A DNA stretch of 64,000 nucleotides from Patagioenas fasciata (Eukaryota > Chordata > Aves > Columbiformes > Columbidae): positions 193,819,604-193,883,603 of the forward strand of contig NC_092520.1 of NCBI RefSeq assembly GCF_037038585.1. Direction: 5' to 3'. The notes under the pieces are model-generated. The model worked only from the letters and a program-made list of their open reading frames with translations. It was not told the DNA's origin and searched no databases. The position numbers and the translations under genes were made by a program. This document shows, piece by piece, positions 1 through 7,575 of this stretch. Numbering within the stretch: the first letter of the stretch is position 1; every line of letters starts with the position of its first letter.

Positions 1-64
1 CTGAGTGCCCGTCTGCAAGAGGAGGAGGGAAGGGCCGTCCTGCCCTAGTCTTCTCCAAACTCAC

Positions 65-1296
65 CAGCCAACTGGCCACTTCCAGCGTTGGGCACGCGTG
101 GGTGCTGGGGCTCAGGCTCAAGCTCGTCCCTGCGGAGCAGATGGCGTCGGGCGTGAGAAAATCGGCTGCTGCACGGTCCGGCTGTTCTGGGGTGTCCCCG
201 AGCCGTGCCTGGGGGGAGCCTACCTGGAGCCGCGGCAGCAATTCACCTGGCCCATCGCCACAGAACCAAGAGCTGCCTCTCGAAGGGCACGCTTGCGGGG
301 CGCGAGGTGGTGGAAAAATCTGGCGAAGAGCGCCCCAGTGCCGTCCCGGTGCTTCAGGGTAAGAGCTTGGCTCTTACCCCTGACACTCCGAGTTGGCACA
401 GAAGCGTTGCCGGGACAGCGCCGGGTCAACAGAGCCCAACATTCTGAGCCCAGTGGTGGGGGAGGGGCACTGGGGGCTCTCCCCACTATGCCCATGTCTC
501 TCGCGCACTGGGAGCCCAGCCCTGGGCACAGCACTTCAGGCCTGGCCTCAGCAGCGCTGAGCAGAGGGGAAGGGTCCCCTCCCTCCAGCTGCTGGCAAGG
601 CTTTGCCCCGTGCAGCCCAGGGCACCACTGGCTGCCGCCTTGGGCCAGGGCCACCTCGCTGGCTCCTGCTCAACTTGCCGTCCACCAGGAGCCCAGGACC
701 TTTTGTGCCACGCTCTTTGCCAGCAGCCCTGCCAAGCTGCTTTGGGTCGCAAGTCCGTGCGCACGTGTCCCAGGATGCTTCATGCCCGTAGCATTGCCAG
801 ACATTTCTCCGCATTTCCTAGGCAAGAACTCACCAGTGCTATCATCCTGGCTGGCCGATTGATAATGGACACCCACAATGAACCTCCTTTGTATTCCAGC
901 CCCCAATCCTCACTCACAGGCTCTCAACTACACCTCCCATAACCGTAAGGGCTGCCAAGTCAAACCTCTCCCTTACATACCCTGCGACTCCCCCGACCTC
1001 ACCTGCCCTGTCTGTCCCTCCTCAATCGCCCGCTCAGCCCTCCCGAGCACTCATGCTCTCTTACCATTCTGCACCAGGGACAGGAAAGCGTGTGTGCACA
1101 AGTTCCAGCTTCACAAGAGAGCATGGTCGCCTGAAGTATGACGTAAATACGGCATTGGCATGGCAGCGTGAGCGATTACTTACAAAAAATAGATGTTTTT
1201 CCTCGGTCTGGTGACACGCAACAGCTGACAGCACATGAGCTTTCCGTAAGAATCTCTCCAAGCCCTTCCATTTCTCCCTGGATATTGCCAAGGCAC
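65..1296 (-). CDS. RhoGAP gene copy, 5' exons only (continues off the left edge)
   Basis: Minus-strand exons matching the first exons of the two complete copies: a PH-like exon at 1065-1296 (QTEEKHLFF core, donor GTAAGAG), a linker exon at 224-379 (donor GTAGGC) and a 65-bp exon at 65-129 (donor GTGAGT). Phases join in frame (TG|G Trp, AG|G Arg). The RhoGAP-domain exons would lie to the left of base 1. Similarity of the first exon to a PH domain is weak. The exon calls rest on open frames, splice dinucleotides and phase agreement. This is probably another array copy rather than a separate gene. Confidence 0.55.
640..790. repeat. Internal module M1a of the unit
   Basis: About 150 bp (CACCTCGCTGGCTCCTGCTC through GGATGCTTCATGCCCGTA) related to 3745-3900 in the same unit by direct repetition with perhaps 15-20% difference. 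Copies lie at 10147 and 19653. It is one of the two partners of the recombination junction at about 22877. Confidence 0.88.
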
Positions 1297-1984
1297 CTGA
1301 GTCGCATTTGGACAGGGACAGCCATAGCCCGCTCCATGAGGCTCTGCAAACAAAACATCGCTCTTTCCCGTGGCACGTGTCAGCTGAATCCTGGAGATCT
1401 AGGCTGGGAACTCCACTAAGTCACCTTTGACGTACGATAGAGTAGTAGTTTTTGAGAAGGAGCCGGAGGTGCTGAGGCCACCCACTCCAGCACCAGATAC
1501 CAAATTGGGCATTCAGCTCCTCCCAATTTACACAGCTCTATTGCAGCTTTGCATGTGAAAGAATTGCCAAGATCCCATTCTAGTTAGCGGAGAAAGGACT
1601 TATTCCTGCTGTCCTTAAGCAGACATCTTTAGGACACCTTTAGACTTAAGGGAGTGTATCGACTGAGGCCTATGTTGGATTTCCTACACGCAGGCAGCTT
1701 AATGCCGTTTCAGATGCCGTAACGAAACCAGCACCTAGGGATCAGCAGATGTGACGCAGGACCTAGGGATAGTCTGGCCCTTCTGAGGGGACAGCCGGAG
1801 CTCAGAAAACATCCCCTCTAGAATCTCAGGTCATTCCCAAACCATGCCCAGGGAGGGGTTCTGTCATCGACCCCTTGCTGCCCACTCACTCTAACGGCTT
1901 TGTGGAAACCAAGTCCCAACACAGACGCCCAAGTCACAGTGAACCGAACCCCAGCCTGGTTGTAGTTCCCTCTTGCGCCAGGGA

Positions 1985-2155
1985 GGTTTGTGTCCTGTAT
2001 CCCCATAGCTGAGACCCAGTGGGAGCATTCTCCGCACATTTTGGGTAGCTTGTGCCGTTAAGAGCAAATATTGGGGGCTGAGGAACACGCTTTGATCTTG
2101 TTTATTTTTTTACTGTGTCTTGTTCTAACCATCTCCATTTGGCAAGTTTCAAAAA
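1985..2155. repeat. Internal module M2a of the unit
   Basis: GTTTGTGTCCTGTATCCCC through CATCTCCATTTGGCAA is repeated almost unchanged at 3188-3362 (M2b), about 1.2 kb away in direct orientation. Copies lie in units 2 and 3. This shows the unit was itself built by an earlier local duplication. Confidence 0.9.
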
Positions 2156-2743
2156 ACACAATGGACTTAGTGAAACAAGCTTTTGACCTTTGAAGAAAGG
2201 ATGTGTCTCATGTCTGTTTACCGCAAAGAAACACTCTTTTATTGAAGAAAATGTATTAATATATAACATATCTAAATACTACAAGACATCGGCCAAAGTG
2301 AAGAGACATTTTTAAAGCAGGCATGAAACAGCAAATACGTAGCTCCACCCGTCGCTCCTGCCTTCTGTTTAATACCTGAGTGAGTTTCACAGGCAGCGTC
2401 TGGTCAACCGGCGTGCTGAAAGCAACAGGTTGTGCCCACAGCAAAGCGCCTGACTGCCTGCAGCTAATTCATTGTGGCCTACCCATTTACCACTGGCGTG
2501 ATTTTAGGAGCGCCAAGCAAGCGACCGCTCTTCGTGTGCTGTCGAGCACCAACACAGTCTGAGATGAAGAATCTCGCTTTTTCACATCACCTTTCGGATT
2601 ACGTCTTTTCATTCTATCGTGAAGCACGTCTCTCTCTAGTAAATACATTTTGATACAACAAAACTGCCCATGGAATACAAGGTTTCTCTATGTAACCATC
2701 ATATTTCTGTAAGCTGCATTACAGACTGGTCATCGCCTCCGTC

Positions 2744-2842
2744 TCACTGTTTCTTATCTTCCATGAAAACCTCTCTAAGTTGACCTTGGAGGTTCTTCAG
2801 GACTTCTGCTATGATGTCTTCTCCAGGTTTGGTTCGTTTTGG
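2744..2842 (-). CDS. Candidate small terminal exon, unit 1
   Basis: Minus-strand frame after an AG at 2843: PKRTKPGEDI, then AEVLKNLQGQLREVF, MEDKKQ and a stop at 2744-2746. It is open in all three copies (unit 2 12251-12349, unit 3 21757-21855), with Ile in unit 1 and Lys in the others after GEDI. A minus-strand AATAAA (from TTTATT near 2238) lies about 500 bp downstream. The composition looks coding, but the exon is short and the family unknown. Confidence 0.28.
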   Translation of the reverse strand, partial: PKRTKPGEDIIAEVLKNLQGQLREVFMEDKKQ

Positions 2843-3099
2843 CTTTCATAGGGCTCAAAGCAAGTGGCTCCTGAGAACTGTCATGCTGAGAAGTGACGGG
2901 ATTGTGATACAGTTCACACCTAATAGGTCTGTCACCGCTCCAGACTACCTGACCAACCAAACAGGGAAAAGCGCACAGCTGGCTTGTGTGATGCAGCTCC
3001 GCATACACGTTCCTTCTAATGCAGTAAGAAGGGCATAGAGCAGCAGCGTCTCAGGAGGGTCGAATGCCTCACCCGTTTCCTTGTGTGTTCATGAGATAT

Positions 3100-3175
3100 G
3101 GATTTCATCCCAGTGCTTGCTACCCGTTTTCTCCAACCTGCAGGAAACGCCTTCAAATGCCCATTTTATTACCTC
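3100..3175 (-). repeat. Exon-like module M3, copy 1
   Basis: ATTTCATCCCAGTGCTTGC through GCAGGAAACGCCTTCAAATG. It matches the start of copy 2 at 3385 and lacks the exon-like half found in copies 2 and 3. Confidence 0.75.
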
Positions 3176-3187
3176 TTCCTCCAAGGA

Positions 3188-3362
3188 GGTTTGTGTCCTG
3201 TATCCCCGTGGCTGAGACCCAGTGGGAGCATTCTCCGCACATTTTGGGTAGCTTGTGCAGTGAAGAGCAAATACTGGGGCTAAGGAACGCGCTTTGTTCT
3301 TGTTTATTTTTTTACTGCGTCTTGTTCTAACCATCTCCATTTGGCAAACTTCAGGAAACACT
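3188..3362. repeat. Internal module M2b of the unit
   Basis: Second copy of M2 in direct orientation, differing at a few positions (CCCCGTGG for CCCCATAG; AAATACTGGGGC for AAATATTGGGGGC). It is directly preceded by an M3 module, so M2 and M3 were probably duplicated together. Confidence 0.9.
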
Positions 3363-3384
3363 AATTTAAACATTTAAATGTGGA

Positions 3385-3515
3385 AATCACCTCAGCGCTT
3401 GCTACCCGTTTTTCTCCAGCCTGCAGGAAATGCCTTCAAATGGCCATTTTCTTACCTGTGTCCTTAGCGGAAATTCTTGCAGCTCAACACGTGCCTTCTG
3501 CAGCATGTGCAACTG
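3385..3515 (-). repeat. Exon-like module M3, copy 2
   Basis: Read on the minus strand, a possible acceptor (ATGCTGCAG) is followed by an open stretch QKARVELQEFPLRTQ and a good donor (CACAG|GTAAGA at about 3452). A related stretch occurs at 4612-4700 (QKAHVGPQEFPLGTQ, donor GTAATA). The LQE segment also resembles the ARLKELQES part of the coiled-coil-like exon at 5.6 kb. This suggests a small repeated exon, some copies decayed. Coding is not proven. Confidence 0.5.
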
Positions 3516-3744
3516 CCTAGAAGTAGTTGTCATGTCATATGAGCAAGCCGTGTTCGAAGGTGGTCAGAATTGAAAATGCCTTCTTTTGAAAGTGTGTACA
3601 CAGGATACAGAGCTTTATCTTCTTGATATTGGTCACCTACTAAAGGGCCCAGGCTGGATTTGGGGAGCGTATTAGGGGAAGAACATAATAGCGGTTTAGG
3701 GCAAAAGCATTTTTTAGCTGCTAGGGTGTATGCTGCACGTGAGT

Positions 3745-3900
3745 CAGCTCACCTTGCTGGTTCCTGGTCAACTTGGTGTGCACCAGGACCCCCAGGACAT
3801 ACTCTGCCACGTTGCTTTCCAGAAGCCTGGTCTAGCTGCTTTGGATCACAAGTCCCAAAGTGCGGATGCGTCCCGGGATGCTTCACGCCCGTACCCCTGC
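3745..3900. repeat. Internal module M1b of the unit
   Basis: Direct diverged repeat of M1a (CACCTTGCTGGTTCCTGGTC through GGATGCTTCACGCCCGTA). Copies lie at 13252 and 22758. The copy at 22758 is the chimera: it starts as M1b and ends as M1a. Confidence 0.88.
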
Positions 3901-4611
3901 CATCCACAGTCGGTCCCACGCTCTTGCCGCGCGTCTCCTGTTGCCACTGCCATGAGGATGAGGAGGGCATGTTTCCTTCAGCCCAAGCCGCGGTGCAGGT
4001 GGAAAGGCTCTCTCTTGTTACGGGACAGGGACAAAGAGGATGCACCCTGGTGACAGAGTCCAGAGGTGGAGTTTCCGTAGAACTCCATCCCTTGCCTTTT
4101 TTCCCTGACTCCAGCTTTTTCACACCAACTTTGTTCTTCACAGAGTACCTGGCTAAAAGGTGGTGGTTGGTACTGTCTTTTAGACCCCAGCCTCTAAAAC
4201 ATGGAGGAGAAACTCCAAGAAACAGAGCAGATCAGAAGAGTGCCACCCAGGGGGTTGCAGTTACATCCTGCCCACTTCCCACTCTTCCTGGCGTGCCTTA
4301 GACACTTGGTAGAGACAAGAAAGCTGTCCTTCTGCCTCCTCGGGCCAGTCTTCTTGTCTCTCTGGCTCCAAATCTGTGAAGCAAAGCCAGGAGAAGCCCA
4401 AAATCCAAACCCAAGCTGTTGTGTTACATTTTCTAGAAGGGAGGCAGGGAGGCAAGGAAGGAAGTGTCACAGAGGAGCGATTGAGGGTCCTGCTTGCCCC
4501 AGAGCTGTGTTTCAACCACTTAAAGAAGAGTGTGACTTCACAGAGGTTGATGGCAAGGTTCACCCTTTCACTGCATGGAGGAAATGTGCCAAGAAGAGCT
4601 GGGTGAGAGTC

Positions 4612-4700
4612 ATTTTAGAATGGCCATTTTATTACCTGTGTCCCTAGAGGAAATTCTTGAGGCCCAACATGTGCCTTTTGCAGCGTGTGCAACCGGGTAG
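4612..4700 (-). repeat. Exon-like module M3, copy 3
   Basis: Third related module (AATGGCCATTTTATTACCTG, then AGGAAATTCTTGAGGCCCAA). The minus-strand donor is weaker (GTAATA), and changes in the reading (VGPQEF) suggest decay. Confidence 0.5.
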
Positions 4701-5449
4701 AAGCCAAAGGGCGGTGACAGGAGCCTTTGGAATGAAGTTTCTGCTCTTGGTATCGAACGCACATCAGGCTTTAGGCTAAAACAGCTACTGTCTGAGGTAA
4801 TGTCAATCCTATATATTTACCCTTAAAGTAGGGAAACAGTACTAGTCTCAGTTCACAAATGTGGAAAGGTGGCACAAACATATCTAGTGACCCTCAGAAG
4901 TCCACATAGAAAGAATGGCGGAGAAAAGGAAACAAAGTCTCAGCCCTCCACGTATTCATAGACCCAGTTTTAGAAATTCACAAAACCCAACAAGACCACC
5001 ACTATAGCCGATTAGAATACCACAGTCTTTAGTTATTCATAGTAATGTACAGAACACTCCATGATCAATTTTTCTTTTATTAAGATGTCGATTACATCTC
5101 AAAAGAAAGCGACACAGGAAGCATCTTCTTGGCATTCTCAGGTTTATTTTACTGTTATTAATTTCAGGTGGAAAGGAGGGAATGTATTGATGAACATCTC
5201 CAAGTTCAACGTTAAGTCCGTAACAGATCAAGTGGCAGAATCAAGGCGGTTCTTTCTAAAACCTCTCTGAAACTTGCTAAATCTGCAGTTACAGAGGCTT
5301 TCTGGAATGTATCAAACAAAAGAGGAGGTAGAAATAACTGGAAATTGGTGACTCGCAACTGGCTAAAGTAATACATTCCTTTGTTTGAGTGAGCAGAACG
5401 TCGGATGTGACTGTGCAGTGAGAGAACAACCACAACAGGTAAGTAGTGC

Positions 5450-5720
5450 CCTGACGCAGCAGCAGCAGCAGCAGCAGCAGCAAGTCTTCTTCCTTTGGCA
5501 CCTGGCGGGGCCACGGTCCCCTCACAGCTGCAGCCAGGGCTCACATCCACGCCGGACACCCTGCTCAGCAGGAGTGAGGCTCGCACAGCTGGATCCTGCC
5601 TCAGTCGCTCAGTCGCCAGGTTTTCTTGCTTGGCATTGGATTCTTGCAGCTCCTTCAGACGGGCCCTCATCTTGTGCAGCCGCAGACGTTGTTGACAGCA
5701 GGGGTGCTCTCCATACGTTT
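5450..5720 (-). CDS. Coiled-coil-like exon beside a CAG tract, unit 1
   Basis: The minus-strand frame reads TYGEHPCCQQ, then RLRLHKMRARLKELQESNAK, a Leu/Arg/Lys/Glu-rich stretch with heptad character. It continues past SLLLSRVSGVDVSPG to a poly-Ala run made by the CTG (minus-strand) tract. I do not recognise the family. It lies downstream of the RhoGAP exons on the same strand, so it could be a 3' exon of that gene or a separate small gene. A minus-strand AATAAA (read from TTTATT near 5083) lies about 370 bp downstream. The frame is open in both full units. Confidence 0.4.
5457..5480 (+). repeat. (CAG)8 microsatellite, unit 1
   Basis: Eight perfect CAG triplets followed by CAA. On the minus strand this is a CTG tract encoding Ala or Leu depending on frame. 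The count is the same in unit 2. Confidence 0.98.
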
Positions 5721-5739
5721 GTTGGGAGCTTGTGCAGTT

Positions 5740-6180
5740 CAGCCAAATATACCTACCTACCCACCTGACTCACCAACTCTCTGACCCTATCGGCTCAAAA
5801 GCCTGTGGGAAAATTTTGGAAACTTGCAAACCCGTATGGGAAACCAAAGTGCACTCAGTACACAGCTACCTACACTAGAAACTAACTAACAAACAAAATA
5901 ACGAACTCGCTAACAAACAAACAAACTCTTTTGCCCTACTGGCTCAAAAACCTATGGGAAAATTTCGGAAACCTGCAAACCCGTATGGGAAAAAAAAGTG
6001 CACTCAGTACACAGCTACCTACACTAGAAACTAACAAACTAACTAACTAACTATCAAACTAGCTAACTCACTAAGTAACAAACTAACAAACTAACTAACT
6101 AACAAACTAACTAACTCGCTAAGTAACAAACTAACAAACAAACTAACTGACTAACTTGCAAACTAACCAACTAACAAAGA
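5740..6180. repeat. TAAC-rich satellite with a duplicated 95-bp core, unit 1
   Basis: Runs of ACTAACTAACAAACAA-type tetra- and pentamers fill 5870-5940 and 6030-6180. Two copies of a ~95-bp segment starting GGCTCAAAAGCCTGTGGG (5791) and GGCTCAAAAACCTATGGG (5941) sit inside, each ending in CACTAGAAACTAAC. The satellite is AT-rich against the GC-rich flanks and has no coding potential. Confidence 0.92.
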
Positions 6181-6624
6181 AACTCTGGACCGTCCGGCCG
6201 AGCCAACGTGAGGGTGGCAACACGAGGGCGACTTCCTCAGTCAGCTCTTCAACCTGCCTTGAGAAAGAGGGGGGGAAAAGACGGGCATTAAGTACAAGGC
6301 TGAGAGGAGAACAAGCAACTCGTGCTTTGCCGGGATAGGCAATCCCCATCCACAGTTCTCCTCTGCAGGGTTCCTTAGGGCTGGGTATTAGGCTTTGATG
6401 TTTTGCCATCAATGATTTAGATTGTGCGAGTTCGGGGAGGCTTCACGGGACACAGGGGCTTTTGACTCAACTGCCGTACAAATCTATGCTTCAAGGGCCG
6501 GGCCTGGGTACAGCTACAGTAAGAACAGAGAGTAAAACCGAACCAGAGTAAAGGAAGGAGGAACCAAGAGAAAGACCAAGACAAGCACAAAGACAAAGGC
6601 AAGTGGAAGAACTGTTTTACAATG

Positions 6625-6822
6625 GGCGCGGTGAAATACTGGCACAGGTGGCCCAAACAGGTGGTAGATGCCCCATCCCTGGAAACATTCAAGGCCAGGC
6701 TGGATGGGCCTCTGAGTAACCTGATCTCATTGAAGGTGTCCCTGCTGCTTGCAGGGGGGTTGGATTAGGTGACCTTGGAAGGTCCCTTCCAACCCAAACT
6801 CGTCTTTGATTCTAGGATTCTA
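6625..6822 (+). mobile_element. CR1 LINE 3' tail, unit 1
   Basis: Matches the 3' end of avian CR1: GATGCCCCATCCCTGGAAAC, then AAGGCCAGGCTGGATGGG, GGTCCCTTCCAACCC and the terminal TTGATTCTAGGATTCTA. It is 5'-truncated, as is usual for CR1, and carried in every full unit, so it was inserted before the array expanded. Confidence 0.9.
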
Positions 6823-7242
6823 AGTGCCAAATGAAAACCGCCAACCCTGGAGTGCTCTTTGCCTCCAGACATCTGCCTTCTCCCAAGGGAAGGTGAACGC
6901 TTCCTCTCTGGAGCCATCTCTGGGCACCACAGAGATGTTTGCTAGACTCAGAGCAGCATAACAATTGGAAAGAGGGAGAGCAGGCTCTTTCACACACCAG
7001 GGCTCCTTGCTCTTCTCGCCCCACCTGGCTTGGCTCAGTCGCCTGCTCCTGAGCTCTCTGGTTCCAGCCTCCTCCGCCGCTTGCAGGGCTGGCAATCGCC
7101 CTCCTCTTCGCAGGGGAGTTTTCTCTTCCGGGGGGAAGGATTTCCCCCCTCCCGCGAAGAGCCTGGCAAGCTTTCCGTCCAAAAGGATTGTTAGGTAGGT
7201 AAAGCCATGACAAACAGGAATCAATTCTACTCTAAATCACAG
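6823..7242 (-). other. Open GC-rich minus-strand stretch between CR1 tail and RhoGAP tail, unit 1
   Basis: Two overlapping minus-strand frames stay open for more than 130 codons over about 6812-7224 (copy in unit 2 at 16318-16730). One contains LFAGGGKSFPPEEKTPLRR and a Trp/Glu-rich end. The stretch could be a further 3' exon of the RhoGAP gene or just stop-poor GC-rich DNA. No family is recognised. Confidence 0.3.
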
Positions 7243-7575
7243 CTAGCTCATGTTACCTGCTCTGCCCAGAGGAGCTGTTCTGGCCTTCGCTTCCTGCAGC
7301 GACTGCAGGCACCTGCAATGGAAACGTAGAAGATGACCGCTGCCCGTTTTCCAGCTCAGCTCTAAAAGGCAGATCCCTTGGATGGCTTTGCTCAGCCCAG
7401 CTGTGCCACTTCTGCTGGCATCACTGCACCAAGAGTGATGGCCAACCTGCATCAGCCTCACTCTGCACTTGTGCAAAGCGGCAGGTTGGTGGATGAACTT
7501 GCTTGTCCCTACAGTGGCAATCCCACCTTCTGAGGGGGGAGGCATTCTCTCATGCTGTTTGTGGACCTCACCTAC
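7243..7575 (-). CDS. Possible 3' extension of the last RhoGAP exon, copy A
   Basis: If the donor after SAQ at 7576 is skipped, the frame stays open for 110 more codons to a stop at 7243-7245. The stretch is low in recognisable features: VGEVHKQHERM, then a basic Cys/His-bearing tail. The matching extension in unit 2 is 16749-17081, with one Gly to Arg change. It could equally be intron, since a good GTAGGT donor sits at 7575-7570. No nearby AATAAA on the minus strand supports a terminus here. Confidence 0.35.
   Translation of the reverse strand, partial: VGEVHKQHERMPPPSEGGIATVGTSKFIHQPAALHKCRVRLMQVGHHSWCSDASRSGTAGLSKAIQGICLLELSWKTGSGHLLRFHCRCLQSLQEAKARTAPLGRAGNMS

Larger units (their letters stand above)
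1300..3660. other. Unit interior between PH-like exon and M1b
   Basis: Apart from modules M2 and M3 and the candidate terminal exon, I recognise nothing here: no long conserved frame, RNA gene or transposon. It may be 5' flank, promoter or first intron of the minus-strand RhoGAP gene whose PH-like exon ends at 1296. Confidence 0.5.

Noticed and set aside
5-862. 285-codon plus-strand open frame, repeated at 9512 and 19018
   Set aside because: It lies opposite the minus-strand linker exons of the RhoGAP gene, in GC-rich DNA with few stops. Its product is Ala/Pro/Ser-rich and shows no domain.
1065-1184. PH-like exon split in two by a GTAAGT donor at 1183
   Set aside because: The split leaves phase 0 before a part that needs phase 2, and in the other copies the site is GTAAGC. 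One continuous exon 1065-1296 keeps the frame and the phase to the next exon.
5870-6180. Regularly spaced short repeats resembling a CRISPR array
   Set aside because: The repeats are 4-5-bp tandem motifs with no unique spacers, in an animal genome. It is a satellite.
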